From the NCBI RefSeq assembly GCF_016595415.1, contig NZ_JAENIO010000025.1, forward strand, positions 1-58,461: DNA of 58,461 bases. The letters are read 5' to 3'. Within the stretch, counting starts at the first letter, position 1. Each line of letters opens with the position of its first letter. Below, one piece after another: positions 17,118 to 25,553 of this stretch. The translations under genes and the position numbers were made by a program. A model generated the notes under the pieces. That model was not told the DNA's origin and ran no database searches. It saw nothing but the letters and a program-made list of their open reading frames with translations. Origin of the DNA: Roseibacillus ishigakijimensis (GTDB lineage: Bacteria; Verrucomicrobiota; Verrucomicrobiia; Verrucomicrobiales; Akkermansiaceae).

Positions 17118-17691
17118 GGGGTGGGAGGGGCGGGGTGCGCGGTTTCTTTCTGATAATGAGTAAAATGATGGCGATGGTGAGGAAAGCGAGACCAAGAAGG
17201 ATCAGGGCAATGCTGCCACCGAGGTAGCCGAAAATTTGTCGGAAACTCTGCATCGCACCTCCTTCGGTGAGGGAGAGGAGGCGGGGCTGTTCGGCGGGCC
17301 CGGTGACGGTGAGCCCGTAGTCCCCAGGGGCGGATAGCTCGAAGTGGCCGAGCGCCCGCTTTTTGGTCTGCGGGCCATTGATGGTGGTGGAACCAGTTCG
17401 GGCCACAAAGGGGAGGGGCGCGGGATCCCCGGCAGCCTGCAGTTGGAAATGATAGCCGCCGGGCAATGCGGGGTCTTCCCTGATGGTTTCCCCCTCGAAG
17501 AGGTCTTCGAAGTTGTGCCAAAGGGTGATCTGCCCGGCTTTTGGAACAGTGATCAGGGTCTCTCCAGGGGCTTTCAGGATCGCCAGGCTGGTCGAGCTGG
17601 CATCGATGATGCTGCGGACTCCTCGCACGCCGGTGAAGATCGCGGAGCCCCAGCAGAGCAAGGTCAGGGCGAACAGCAGTGGCACTTTCAT
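17107..17691 (-). CDS. Exported protein with C-terminal membrane segment, unknown
   Basis: A 194-residue protein with a signal or anchor segment at the N-terminus (MKVPLLFALTLLCWGSAIFTG) and a long C-terminal membrane span (LGGSIALILLGLAFLTIAIILLII) followed by a positively charged tail. The part between is beta-rich and extracytoplasmic, for example GQITLWHNFEDLFEG and FELSAPGDYGLTVTG, which looks like a small beta-sandwich. I do not recognise the family. The ATG at 17691 was chosen because it opens the signal segment; an in-frame upstream ATG exists at 17727. It overlaps the HAD gene downstream. Confidence 0.75.
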   Translation of the reverse strand: MKVPLLFALTLLCWGSAIFTGVRGVRSIIDASSTSLAILKAPGETLITVPKAGQITLWHNFEDLFEGETIREDPALPGGYHFQLQAAGDPAPLPFVARTGSTTINGPQTKKRALGHFELSAPGDYGLTVTGPAEQPRLLSLTEGGAMQSFRQIFGYLGGSIALILLGLAFLTIAIILLIIRKKPRTPPLPPHAS

Positions 17692-17755
17692 GATGGGGGA
17701 GTCTGGGGGGCTTTGGTGGAAAAACAAGTCCGCGATCCTCCGGGAGCGGCAGCAT

Positions 17756-18688
17756 TCAGGAGAGTTTCAGTTCCTGGCGGAAGTAGGCGATCGTTTTTTC
17801 GAGCCCTTCGGCGAGGGAGACCTGGGGTTCCCAGCCGAGCTTGCTCTGGGCCAGACTGATGTCGGGTTGCCGTTGGCGCGGGTCGTCGGAGGGGAGTTCG
17901 CGGAAGACCAGTTTGGACGGGCCACCCACTTGTTTGAGCACTTCCTCTGCCAGTTCCAGCATGGTGAATTCACAGGGGTTGCCGATGTTGACCGGGAGGG
18001 GATAGTCGCTCTCCATCAAGGCCATGAAGCCGCGGATGAGATCGTCGACATAGCAGAAGGAGCGGGTCTGGGTGCCGTCCCCGTAGATGGTGATGTCTTC
18101 CCCCCGCAGCGCTTGCACGATGAAGTTGCTCACCACCCGGCCGTCCTCGGCATTCATGCGGGGACCATAGGTGTTGAAAATCCGCACGATACGAATATCG
18201 ACGCCATTCTGGCGATGGTAGTCCATGAAGAGAGTTTCCGCGCAGCGTTTGCCTTCGTCGTAGCAGGAGCGGATGCCCACCGGATTGACGTGGCCCCAAT
18301 AGCTCTCCGGCTGGGGGTGGACTGCGGGGTCGCCATAGACCTCGGAAGTGGAGGCTTGGAAAACACGGGCTTTGGTGCGCTTGGCGAGCCCCAGGCAATT
18401 GATGGCCCCCATCACCGAGGTCTTGATAGTTTTGATGGCATTGTATTGGTAGTGCGGGGGGCTGGCCGGACAGGCCAGGTTATAGATGCGATCGACTTCC
18501 ACCTTGAAGGGCTCGATGACATCGTGTCGCATGAGCTCGAAATTCACGTTGTCGCGCAGGTGCGCCACATTGGCCTTGCGACCAGTGAAGTAGTTGTCGA
18601 GGCAAATCACTTCATCCCCCTGCTCCAGCAGACGGTCAATGAGATGAGAACCCAAAAACCCCGCGCCACCCGTTACTAAAACTCTCAT
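17756..18688 (-). CDS. UDP-glucuronic acid decarboxylase (UDP-xylose synthase)
   Basis: Short-chain dehydrogenase/reductase of the UXS type that converts UDP-glucuronate to UDP-xylose, a precursor for exopolysaccharide or LPS. The NAD loop GGAGFLGSH lies at the N-terminus. There is also the DNYFTG turn, a STSEVYGDP strand, and the catalytic Tyr-x-x-x-Lys in SCYDEGK. The [10 protein letters not shown] segment and the YVDD loop are typical of UXS and related dTDP/UDP-sugar epimerases. Length 310 residues matches the soluble bacterial form. The gap to the downstream exported-protein gene is 65 bases. Confidence 0.93.
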   Translation of the reverse strand: MRVLVTGGAGFLGSHLIDRLLEQGDEVICLDNYFTGRKANVAHLRDNVNFELMRHDVIEPFKVEVDRIYNLACPASPPHYQYNAIKTIKTSVMGAINCLGLAKRTKARVFQASTSEVYGDPAVHPQPESYWGHVNPVGIRSCYDEGKRCAETLFMDYHRQNGVDIRIVRIFNTYGPRMNAEDGRVVSNFIVQALRGEDITIYGDGTQTRSFCYVDDLIRGFMALMESDYPLPVNIGNPCEFTMLELAEEVLKQVGGPSKLVFRELPSDDPRQRQPDISLAQSKLGWEPQVSLAEGLEKTIAYFRQELKLS

Positions 18689-18759
18689 GGGGCGTTCCCA
18701 TATCTCAGCCGGGGAGGAGAGGCGAGTGCGAAGAGGAAAAGATTTTCCGAGAAATCATG

Positions 18760-18792
18760 AAAAACGGCCCCCGACTTTCGCCGGGGACCGTC
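18760..18792 (-). terminator. Rho-independent terminator of the 127-residue protein gene
   Basis: Reading on the minus strand, a GC-rich hairpin with arms ACGGTCCCC and GGGGGCCGT (one mismatch) and a 9-base loop is followed by a run of T. It lies just beyond the stop of the gene at 18841-19224 and before the UDP-glucuronate decarboxylase gene, which therefore probably has its own promoter in the remaining gap. Confidence 0.75.
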
Positions 18793-18840
18793 TTCACCAT
18801 ACACACAATACAATAACGCCAGAGAGAGGGGGATCTGATC

Positions 18841-19224
18841 TTAGCTGGGAGAGAGTTCAACCGGGTCATCGCCTGCCTTGTCAGGGTGGCGTTGACGGCG
18901 TTCCGCAGCTTCGCGCACCCGGTCGGAAGCTTCCTCAGCCGCCCGGCTGCCATCGCGCTGCCCTTTGGCGGTCGATTCTTTGACCGAGTCGGGCATGAAT
19001 TCGCGGGTGAAAGTGCTGGCAAAGCTAGCGCCGTAAGCGATTCCGTAGGCGACGTCGTGCAAGACTTCATCAAGGGCCTGCTTGACCTTGGGAGCCGCTT
19101 CCCGGGCTTTTTGGGACGCGTCATTCACCGCAGAGCGGACAGCCTCGTCCACTCGCTCGAAGGAGGGCTTGCCGCCTTCGCGGTCACTTCGGTTGGGCTG
19201 GGAGTCAGTGTTATCGCTATTCAT
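18841..19224 (-). CDS. Small acidic/basic helical protein, unknown
   Basis: A 127-residue soluble protein with no signal peptide. N- and C-termini are highly charged and disordered-looking. The core (about 25-85) is helical, with Ala/Lys/Glu-rich AREAAPKVKQALDEVLHDVAYGIAYGASFAST. The amphipathic pattern recalls phasin-like or histone-like helical proteins, but I recognise no family. The gene has a good terminator and lies 115 bases from the next gene upstream, so it is probably a single-gene unit. Confidence 0.6.
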   Translation of the reverse strand: MNSDNTDSQPNRSDREGGKPSFERVDEAVRSAVNDASQKAREAAPKVKQALDEVLHDVAYGIAYGASFASTFTREFMPDSVKESTAKGQRDGSRAAEEASDRVREAAERRQRHPDKAGDDPVELSPS

Positions 19225-19339
19225 GATTTTCTATCGTTGGGAGCGGCACCAAGCCGTTCTTTTGTCTCTCAGAATAGAACCCGTTGGCGAGTTTTTGCCC
19301 TCTACAATTGGAAGGCTGATTTGTAATCGTGGTTGGACG

Positions 19340-20878
19340 CTAGAAGCTGTTCAGCTTATGGAGAAGGTCGTGGGCCCGCCGATCTGGAATGAAGGGAGCG
19401 GCAAGCGCTTGTCGCAGGTGGTTGCGGGCTCCAGTGGTGTATTCGTGATCGAGATTCCACAGAGCAAGGTGGAGATGGGCAAGGTATTGCGCTCTGGGAT
19501 TGAGGGCCGCGTCCGATAGCATGGCGTGAGACTCCGCTGCGGAAGTTTCCTCACCCCTGGTCGCGGTGTAAAAAATGACCGCAGCCATTGCGTTACTCGG
19601 GTTATTTTTATGCTCCCATCTCATCAGCGTCTTCGTGTCCCGCCAGTTCGCCAAATGACTTCGGGTGGCAAAGAACAACGTTGTCGTCAGAAAGAAAAGG
19701 AGGAGGAGTGAGAGTCCAAGGAGGAGATGTTTCTTGCGCTGAAGACAAGAGGTTGAGAGAAAGAGCAAAGGGGGAACCATGAACAGCAGCCCCAAGTGGA
19801 TGAAGTAGCTGTAGCGAACAGCAACGGCATACTGTCCGGTGGGAACGAGATTGGAAACCGGAAGAAAGAAGAGAAACGACCAGGCGAGACCGAAGAGGAC
19901 GAGGGGCTGTCTTTTGAGGAGAGAAAATGTTCGTAGTAATAGGAGAGTCAGGAAAATAAGAATGAGCGTCGGGGTGAGGACGGATGGGTGGAATTCAGGA
20001 AAGAGAGTGTGTCCTTTTGGCAGCAATCCAGTGCTAAAATACCAGAGAAAAAGCGCGGGGAGGGCCATTGCTCTTTGCAGCAAAGAGCTCTGGTGACTGG
20101 CCAGAATCTGTTGGGATTGGAAGCTGAGGGTAAGGATAATCAGGAGGATTGCTGCCACTAGGAGGGGCGTTTGGCGAGCTGCTGCGAGTCCAAGGGTGGA
20201 CCAGGCGGGTTTCTTTTGAGAATCACGGGTCCAGTCCAGAACAAAAAGTGCGAGTGGTAGAGCCACCGCAGTTGGTTTGGCCAGCAAGGCCCCGAGACCT
20301 GCCAACCAGCAAAGAAGAAGCCAGCCGAATGACCGTCCTTGGCAAAAGAAGGACAGACTTAGCACGCAGAAGAATCCACAGACGACGTCCTTTCGTTGGG
20401 CAATCCAAGCCACGCTCTCGATGCGTGCCGGGTGGCAGCTCCAAGAGAGCACGAGGAGGCTCAATAAGGTGGCCCCCAGGGGGCTGCGGGATTCTGGTTG
20501 TTCCCGCGTGAGCTGAAAAAGGAGGAAAACCAAAAGCCCGCCTGTGGCTGCATGCCAAATCACATTCCCCCTATGATGCACGGAGGCAGAAGAACCCCAG
20601 AGTTGAGCCTCCACCTGCAGGGAAAGAAGGCTGAGGGGGGTCCAGAGGTTGAGAGGTCCGACGGACTCCCGCGAAAAGGCCCATCGGAGCGCCTCCCAGC
20701 TGAGACCATTGCTGATGTTCTTTTCCTCAAGGAGATAAGGCGTGTCGTAGGCCAGAGCTTCGTGCTGAAAGGAGGGAGCAAAGGTGACGAAAGTCAGGAG
20801 AGCGACGAGGGCGGGAAAAAGTAATGGAGTCAGCTTCCGAGCCAAGGCTGCGTTTGCGTTGTTGGCTGGCAAGGACAT
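19340..20878 (-). CDS. TMTC-like GT-C glycosyltransferase (membrane)
   Basis: A 512-residue polytopic protein resembling the bacterial relatives of TMTC/DUF1736 O-mannosyltransferases. Signs are the N-terminal span followed by AYDTPYLLEE and NISNGLSWEALRWAF, then NLWTPLSLLSLQVEAQLWG and the family-typical HPARIESVAWIAQRKDV loop. Further spans extend to about residue 420. The remaining 90 residues form TPR-like helices (AHLHLALWNLDHEY), fewer than in most relatives. The luminal acidic motif, normally Asp-Asp before a Tyr, here reads YDT, with one Asp replaced. It lies directly behind a PEP-CTERM gene on the same strand, 54 bases away, and might glycosylate exported proteins. Confidence 0.75.
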   Translation of the reverse strand: MSLPANNANAALARKLTPLLFPALVALLTFVTFAPSFQHEALAYDTPYLLEEKNISNGLSWEALRWAFSRESVGPLNLWTPLSLLSLQVEAQLWGSSASVHHRGNVIWHAATGGLLVFLLFQLTREQPESRSPLGATLLSLLVLSWSCHPARIESVAWIAQRKDVVCGFFCVLSLSFFCQGRSFGWLLLCWLAGLGALLAKPTAVALPLALFVLDWTRDSQKKPAWSTLGLAAARQTPLLVAAILLIILTLSFQSQQILASHQSSLLQRAMALPALFLWYFSTGLLPKGHTLFPEFHPSVLTPTLILIFLTLLLLRTFSLLKRQPLVLFGLAWSFLFFLPVSNLVPTGQYAVAVRYSYFIHLGLLFMVPPLLFLSTSCLQRKKHLLLGLSLLLLFFLTTTLFFATRSHLANWRDTKTLMRWEHKNNPSNAMAAVIFYTATRGEETSAAESHAMLSDAALNPRAQYLAHLHLALWNLDHEYTTGARNHLRQALAAPFIPDRRAHDLLHKLNSF

Positions 20879-20932
20879 GCTGGAAAGGGTTTCAGGCGCT
20901 GGAGCGGCTTCGCGATACTCTCTTGAGGGGCA

Positions 20933-21961
20933 CTAGCGGCGTTTTCTCCGCAAGAGGCACAGGCTGCCGGCCATGGATAGGGCGAGCAGGGAACTGGGCT
21001 CAGGAATCGGTACGAAGTTCGGGTCCATCACCACGAGACCTGTCATTGCAAAAGGAGCATAGTCTGAGGTGCTGACGCGATCCGCGACGAGTGAGTTCAA
21101 CTGACTACTAGTCAGTGGCTGACCCGCTGATTCCGCCAGGGCAAAGAGATCCGAGGTCAAGCCCAGATTGTCAACTGAGGGAGAGCCTGCCAAGGAGGCT
21201 GAAGTGATATAGAGGTTGCCGTTGGGGGAGAGAGAAATGTCGGCGAAAACAGAGGAGGTAGTCGTCAAATATTTGTCGACAACAAAACTGCCGCTGGAGG
21301 GGTTGGCCGACCAGAATTCGCTGCCGTCTTCGAAAAAGAACTGCCCGCTCACTGGGTCGATGTCGAAGGAATGGAAGTTGTTGGAAGACGAGGCAAAGAA
21401 GCTGGAGGCTCCGGAGACTGGGTCGACCTGATAGATGGAGGTGGAGCGATCAGCTCCCCGTTGCACGTAAACCTGTCCGGTGCGCTGATCGACCGAGATG
21501 CCGTTGCTCTGATAGTCAGCTCCCCCGGCGTCCTTGATGCGGGACACATTCGTTAGCTGGAAGCTTTCGTTAAAGGTGTAGATCTCTTGATAAGAAATAT
21601 TGAAAGGGGCGGGCGAGCCATCCAACGAGCCCCGATAGGTGTTGCTCAGGATGTAAAACTCATTGGTGCGGTAATTGTAAGCGATGTCACGCCCGATATG
21701 GATGGAGTTGCTTCCGGTGTAGCCTGGGGCGCGTGGCGCGGTATCAAGGGAATCGAAGATCGCGGAAGTCCCGTTGGATATGGAGCTCGAACCAAGACCG
21801 GTGACGCGTTTGAGTCCGGTATCATCTGGCCAGTCGAAATGCCCAAGGTAGTAAACCACCTCGGAGGGCTGTGCCACATAGGCCGCCTCAAGGGGGAGGG
21901 TAGAAAAGGAACAGGCAAGCAATGTGCCTGAAACGATAGCGGGGAGGAGGGGGTGTTTCAT
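20933..21961 (-). CDS. PEP-CTERM exported protein, propeller-like
   Basis: A 342-residue exported protein with a signal peptide (ending near LEAA, residue 26) and a canonical PEP-CTERM tail: IPEPSSLLALSMAGSLCLLRRKRR, with the PEP motif, hydrophobic span and Arg-rich end. Such tails direct proteins to exosortase/archaeosortase-like processing. The body carries repeated short motifs of the type NGISVDQRTGQVYV, FDIDPVSGQFFF and DISLSPNGNLYIT. They suggest a beta-propeller with roughly 40-residue blades. It is transcribed divergently from the His/Cys-rich gene across a 214-base AT-rich gap. Function unknown. Confidence 0.85.
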   Translation of the reverse strand: MKHPLLPAIVSGTLLACSFSTLPLEAAYVAQPSEVVYYLGHFDWPDDTGLKRVTGLGSSSISNGTSAIFDSLDTAPRAPGYTGSNSIHIGRDIAYNYRTNEFYILSNTYRGSLDGSPAPFNISYQEIYTFNESFQLTNVSRIKDAGGADYQSNGISVDQRTGQVYVQRGADRSTSIYQVDPVSGASSFFASSSNNFHSFDIDPVSGQFFFEDGSEFWSANPSSGSFVVDKYLTTTSSVFADISLSPNGNLYITSASLAGSPSVDNLGLTSDLFALAESAGQPLTSSQLNSLVADRVSTSDYAPFAMTGLVVMDPNFVPIPEPSSLLALSMAGSLCLLRRKRR

Positions 21962-22175
21962 AAACGGGTGCTCTCTTAAGGTGAATTTTTAAGTATTCAA
22001 GGGGAAAATATGGTAGGGATTTCGAGGGGTCGGAGTGTTTTTTTTGTGTGCTTTCATTGTTAGTTTTTTGTGAGTTTCTTGTTCCCCTATTCAGCGGGAG
22101 AAAAATTTTTTTCCGAATATTTCCGAGTGAGGCCGGGTCTCAGCTAGCGAACCCCGTGAACTGAAAGGAATCAAA
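21962..22175. promoter_or_regulatory. AT-rich divergent intergenic region
   Basis: The 214 bases between two divergent exported-protein genes are markedly AT-rich, with long T and A runs around 22036-22044 and 22100-22112. They must hold promoters for both directions. I do not see a confident -35/-10 pair on either strand, so only the region is annotated. Confidence 0.4.
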
Positions 22176-22559
22176 ATGAAAAAAGCACTGGCAGCCGTTT
22201 CGGCCTTCATCCTCGCCCTCGTGGCTCTTCCCAATACCGCGCAAGCGGAAATCCATATTCGCATTGGTAGCAGCAAAACCTACATCAGTGGTCGCACTTC
22301 GTGTGGTTGCGCCATCTACACCAAGCGGGTGGTGTGCGGCTTCGATCGTTTTCACCGTCCGGTTTACAGCTACCACCGGCAGCCGGTGCGCTGCACCTGC
22401 CGGAGTGTGCGCCGGGCCCCCATCGTGCATCACCGGCATGTCTATCACCACCCCGCCCCTCATCGGGGGCATGGTCATCACCGGCCGGCTCCGCAGTCCC
22501 ATTGCCGACCTGTTCCCCATCCCCGCCATCAGCACCTGCACCCTCGCCGTGGCCGTTGA
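22176..22559 (+). CDS. Small exported His/Cys-rich protein
   Basis: A 127-residue protein with a clean signal peptide (MKKALAAVSAFILALVALPNTAQA). The mature part is very basic and has many His residues from about residue 80 on (VHHRHVYHHPAPHRGHGHHRP), plus a cluster of cysteines (CGC, CTC, and single Cys). These features are compatible with metal binding in the periplasm or cell surface, but no established family is evident. The gene has its own promoter region and a terminator, so it is a single unit. The next gene upstream is divergent. Confidence 0.75.
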   Translation: MKKALAAVSAFILALVALPNTAQAEIHIRIGSSKTYISGRTSCGCAIYTKRVVCGFDRFHRPVYSYHRQPVRCTCRSVRRAPIVHHRHVYHHPAPHRGHGHHRPAPQSHCRPVPHPRHQHLHPRRGR

Positions 22560-22587
22560 CGGGACCGGGAATGGTCGTTTTCTTCGC

Positions 22588-22616
22588 AAAGAGTCCTCGC
22601 GCAGGGCTCTTTTTTT
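22588..22616 (+). terminator. Rho-independent terminator after the His/Cys-rich gene
   Basis: The hairpin has arms AGAGTCCT and AGGGCTCT (one G-T pair) with loop CGCGC and is followed by seven T residues. It lies 28 bases after the stop codon at 22559, giving that gene a monocistronic unit. Confidence 0.85.
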
Positions 22617-22698
22617 CGGCCTCCCTCCCGCTGCGGGCGCTAAAGGCTTGTGATTCGGCCAAAGGAGACGAAGCTTGCTCCCGCAACACTTCGAATTC

Positions 22699-23397
22699 AT
22701 GAAGATTTTCCTTCCTCTTTTCGCTCTCTTTTTCTGTTCCTTCGCCACCGCGCAGAAGGTTCCCACCGTTTTTGCCGACTATTTGGAGCCCGATGTGGCG
22801 GTGAAGGGTGAGGTCGTGGTGGTCGTTCCTCCCGATGAGATTCAGCAATATATTCGTAAGGTCGACGAGGTGCGCAAAGCGGATCCGGAGTGGTTTGCCG
22901 AGTATTCTGAAAAGGCAAAACCCGGGGTGCCCTTGCCTTTCCACGAAAAGCTGGGGTTGAGCGAGGAGGAATACGCTGACTATCTGGAGCTCTGGGACCA
23001 GCGCAAAATGGAAGCTGTTCCGCAAGGGGAAGTCATTGTCCGGCTGGAGCAAGCCGAGGAGGGCCTTTGGCGCATCCGGGTCACCGGGGTCGGTTCCGAC
23101 ATCACCACCATGCTCTACAATCCGGCGGACGATACCTACACCACCACCAGTGGGGTGATGAAGCGGATTGAGGATATCGCAGCCGATAAACGGAGCATTC
23201 TCGGAGCTTGGACTGGCAAGGAATGGAAAATGGAACTGGAGGATAGCTTCGGCACCACCAAGGAGAATCTGGCCATTGGCAAGCTCGCCGACGGGAGCTT
23301 CGGGCTCCTCGTTTATCGCATCCAGGAGGTGTCGACTTCCGGTCGTCGTCTTTTTGACAAGAGCATGGTGATTCGCTTTGCGATCAAGCAGTCGTAG
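22699..23397 (+). CDS. Exported protein of unknown function
   Basis: A 232-residue protein beginning with a signal peptide (MKIFLPLFALFFCSFATAQ). The mature part has an initial acidic beta segment, a charged helix (DEIQQYIRKVDEVRKADPEW) and a C-terminal beta region including WRIRVTGVGSDITTMLYNP and GSFGLLVYRIQEV. I recognise no domain. The ATG at 22699 was chosen because it opens the signal segment; the frame starts eight codons upstream. It is followed by 15 bases and the AsmA-like gene on the same strand, so co-transcription with it and rsmD is likely. Confidence 0.75.
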   Translation: MKIFLPLFALFFCSFATAQKVPTVFADYLEPDVAVKGEVVVVVPPDEIQQYIRKVDEVRKADPEWFAEYSEKAKPGVPLPFHEKLGLSEEEYADYLELWDQRKMEAVPQGEVIVRLEQAEEGLWRIRVTGVGSDITTMLYNPADDTYTTTSGVMKRIEDIAADKRSILGAWTGKEWKMELEDSFGTTKENLAIGKLADGSFGLLVYRIQEVSTSGRRLFDKSMVIRFAIKQS

Positions 23398-23412
23398 CTC
23401 TAAGCTGCCTCC

Positions 23413-25002
23413 GTGAGGGGGCGAAAATGGCGGCGGCTGCGCAGGTGGTTGGGCTTCGGCTTGTTACTGGGGGTTCTGGCTGCCTTGCTGGTTTTTCTGG
23501 GAGGCAACTGGTTTTTGACCAGTTCCCCGGGTCGGCGGCTCTTGGCGCGGCAGCTGGAGCGACGCACCCCGGCTCTGCGTTGGGAGGTCGCGGGGGCGAC
23601 CTGGTCTCCGTGGCAAGGAGTCACCGTTCGCCGCCTCTCCGCGCATCTGCGGTCCCCCGGTGGCGGACCGGGTGCCGATTTGCCGCCTTTGCTGCGGTTG
23701 CGGGAGATGAGGCTGCAGCCCCATTGGCGGGAGGTGTGGAAGGGACGAAAGGTCTTTCATGAGATTGGGGTCGACCAGCCCGAACTGAATCTCCCCCTCG
23801 AATACCTGGTGGTGGTGCAACCCTCCACCACGGCGAGTGCTGATTCGGGTGATCTGGCAAGCTCTTCAGCGAGTGAAAGGGATGCGAGAGAAGATGGCGA
23901 GGCCCGGGAGAACGAGCCTTCCGTGGTCCGCGAAGCAGGGGGCGAGCAGTCCGCCGCGCCAGTCGCGGGGAAAAGCGGGCCGGATTCTGGCCGCTCTCGC
24001 TCTGGAGAACAGACGGCTCGCGGGTCCGGGGAGGCCGCGGCCAGGCCTCTTCAGAGGGAGGACCGCTTCTGGCTACGCTTTCGCGAGGCCCGGGTGCGTC
24101 TGTATTCGGTCAATTCCGCCTTCGAGCTCACCGTCGATGGGCTCAGCGGTGACTTGCCCCTGGCAGGCCCCGATATCGGGGGGCGACTGGCTTGGCAAGG
24201 GCTGGCCTTGGGAGAACATGCGCTTCTGGACGCCGGAAGCTGGACCGTGGAGTGGCGGGAGAAGCAGTGGATTTTTCCCAATCGGGAGTTCGAGCTTGCG
24301 CTGGGGGAGGCTGTAGGGGAAGCGGGCTTGTCTTTCCGCCTGGGCGGGGCCTTTGCGCCTCGCCTGCCGGGCAAGCCCTTTCGGGTAAATAGCGCCCTTG
24401 ATCCCCAGTCTCTTGCGCCCGTAGTGTATTCGCAATGGGGAGGCCTCAGGATGGAGGCGGCCGAGGTGGCGGCTCACTTCTCTGCCCAAGGGCGTTTGCT
24501 TCATCCCCAGACCTGGCAGGCGGCACTGGGGGCTTCGGCAGAGGCTCTGGCGGTGACCTCTTCCCAACGGCAACAGACCTTCGTCTTCGACTCTGTGCGG
24601 CTGCGGGGCCGGTTGCAGCAGGCCGTGCTCCACTTCCCGGAGCTCGCTTTTCGTTCGGAGACCTTTTCCCTGCTGGGCAATGGATCGCTCGCGCTGGGTG
24701 GCTCCACCCTCGGAGTGCTGCGCCTCGTTGCCGCCCCCGACCTGGCCGAACGATTCACCAAGGTGGCGGTGGGGAGCCTGGTCAGCGTGGGGTGGACGAG
24801 CAGCTGGTTGCAGCCTTTGGTGACCCCGGACCGCCTTTACCGCGACCTCCATTTCGAAGGGGTCCATCCCCGGGTCGTGGTGAATACCGGACGAAAAGGG
24901 GAATTTTTGCTCGTGAGCCAAGTGGTTGACTTGCTAGGGAGCTTCCTCACCCGCGAAGCGGCGGAAGAGGAATCCGCCCCGCGCACACTGCCTGCACCAT
25001 GA
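23413..25002 (+). CDS. AsmA-like envelope protein
   Basis: A 529-residue protein, one N-terminal membrane segment (about residues 11-35) followed by a large extracytoplasmic part. Residues around SPGRRLLARQLE and WSPWQGVTVRRLS echo the start of the AsmA/TamB/DUF748 group, long beta-rich proteins that bridge the periplasm. A low-complexity Ala/Ser/Glu/Gly linker occupies about 135-210, and the rest is beta-type. Start is GTG at 23413, preceded by no clear Shine-Dalgarno. It overlaps rsmD by 4 bases (ATGA). Membership in the AsmA clan is suggested, not proven. Confidence 0.6.
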   Translation: MRGRKWRRLRRWLGFGLLLGVLAALLVFLGGNWFLTSSPGRRLLARQLERRTPALRWEVAGATWSPWQGVTVRRLSAHLRSPGGGPGADLPPLLRLREMRLQPHWREVWKGRKVFHEIGVDQPELNLPLEYLVVVQPSTTASADSGDLASSSASERDAREDGEARENEPSVVREAGGEQSAAPVAGKSGPDSGRSRSGEQTARGSGEAAARPLQREDRFWLRFREARVRLYSVNSAFELTVDGLSGDLPLAGPDIGGRLAWQGLALGEHALLDAGSWTVEWREKQWIFPNREFELALGEAVGEAGLSFRLGGAFAPRLPGKPFRVNSALDPQSLAPVVYSQWGGLRMEAAEVAAHFSAQGRLLHPQTWQAALGASAEALAVTSSQRQQTFVFDSVRLRGRLQQAVLHFPELAFRSETFSLLGNGSLALGGSTLGVLRLVAAPDLAERFTKVAVGSLVSVGWTSSWLQPLVTPDRLYRDLHFEGVHPRVVVNTGRKGEFLLVSQVVDLLGSFLTREAAEEESAPRTLPAP

Positions 25003-25553
25003 GAATCATCGCTGGAACGCATCGGGGAACCCGTCTGAAAGAGCCCGCCGAAGTCACGCGCCCCACCTCCGACCGGGTGCGGGAGGCGATTTTCAATGTT
25101 CTCCGCCATGTCGTTCCCGAAGCCCGGGTGCTGGATTTGTTCGCTGGCACGGGCGCTCTGGGGCTGGAGGCGCTCTCCCGGGGAGCCCGCAGCTGTCACT
25201 TTGTGGAAAGGGAGGCCCAAGCTTTGCGCTGTCTTCACGATAATCTACGGCATACCGGATTTTCCACGGCCAAGGTCATCGCGGACGATGCGCTGGCTTA
25301 TCTCGCCCGGGTGGGCGAGGAGGCCCAATATGACCTCATCCTGGCCGATCCTCCCTATTACCGCGATGGAGCCCCGGATTTGGCGAGTCCTCTTTGGGAA
25401 AAGCCGCTGCCTCTTGCGGCGGGGGGAATCGTGATGGTCGAAGTAGAGGCCGAGCGGGAAACTCCCGAGGACCCGCCTTTCCTCACCTTGGTTAAACGCA
25501 AGAACTACGGGAAAACGACGGTGCTCTATTTTGAGGCCAAGAGTTCTTCCTGA
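24999..25553 (+). CDS. rsmD: 16S rRNA (guanine(966)-N(2))-methyltransferase
   Basis: SAM-dependent enzyme that methylates the exocyclic amine of G966 in small-subunit rRNA. Visible are the N-terminal RIIAGTHRGTRL, the family signature RPTSDRVREAIFN, the SAM loop VLDLFAGTGALGLEALSRGA and the catalytic DPPY (in LILADPPYY). Length of 184 residues is normal. The ATG overlaps the stop of the AsmA-like gene (ATGA), giving translational coupling. The 3' end overlaps the end of the convergent heptosyltransferase gene by 28 bases. Confidence 0.94.
   Translation: MRIIAGTHRGTRLKEPAEVTRPTSDRVREAIFNVLRHVVPEARVLDLFAGTGALGLEALSRGARSCHFVEREAQALRCLHDNLRHTGFSTAKVIADDALAYLARVGEEAQYDLILADPPYYRDGAPDLASPLWEKPLPLAAGGIVMVEVEAERETPEDPPFLTLVKRKNYGKTTVLYFEAKSSS

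Noticed and set aside
18705-19124. Minus-strand frame of 139 codons overlapping the 127-residue gene
   Set aside because: It runs through the terminator and the UXS upstream gap, with a composition of Pro/Thr/Lys/Ser and no structure. The 18841-19224 frame is better.
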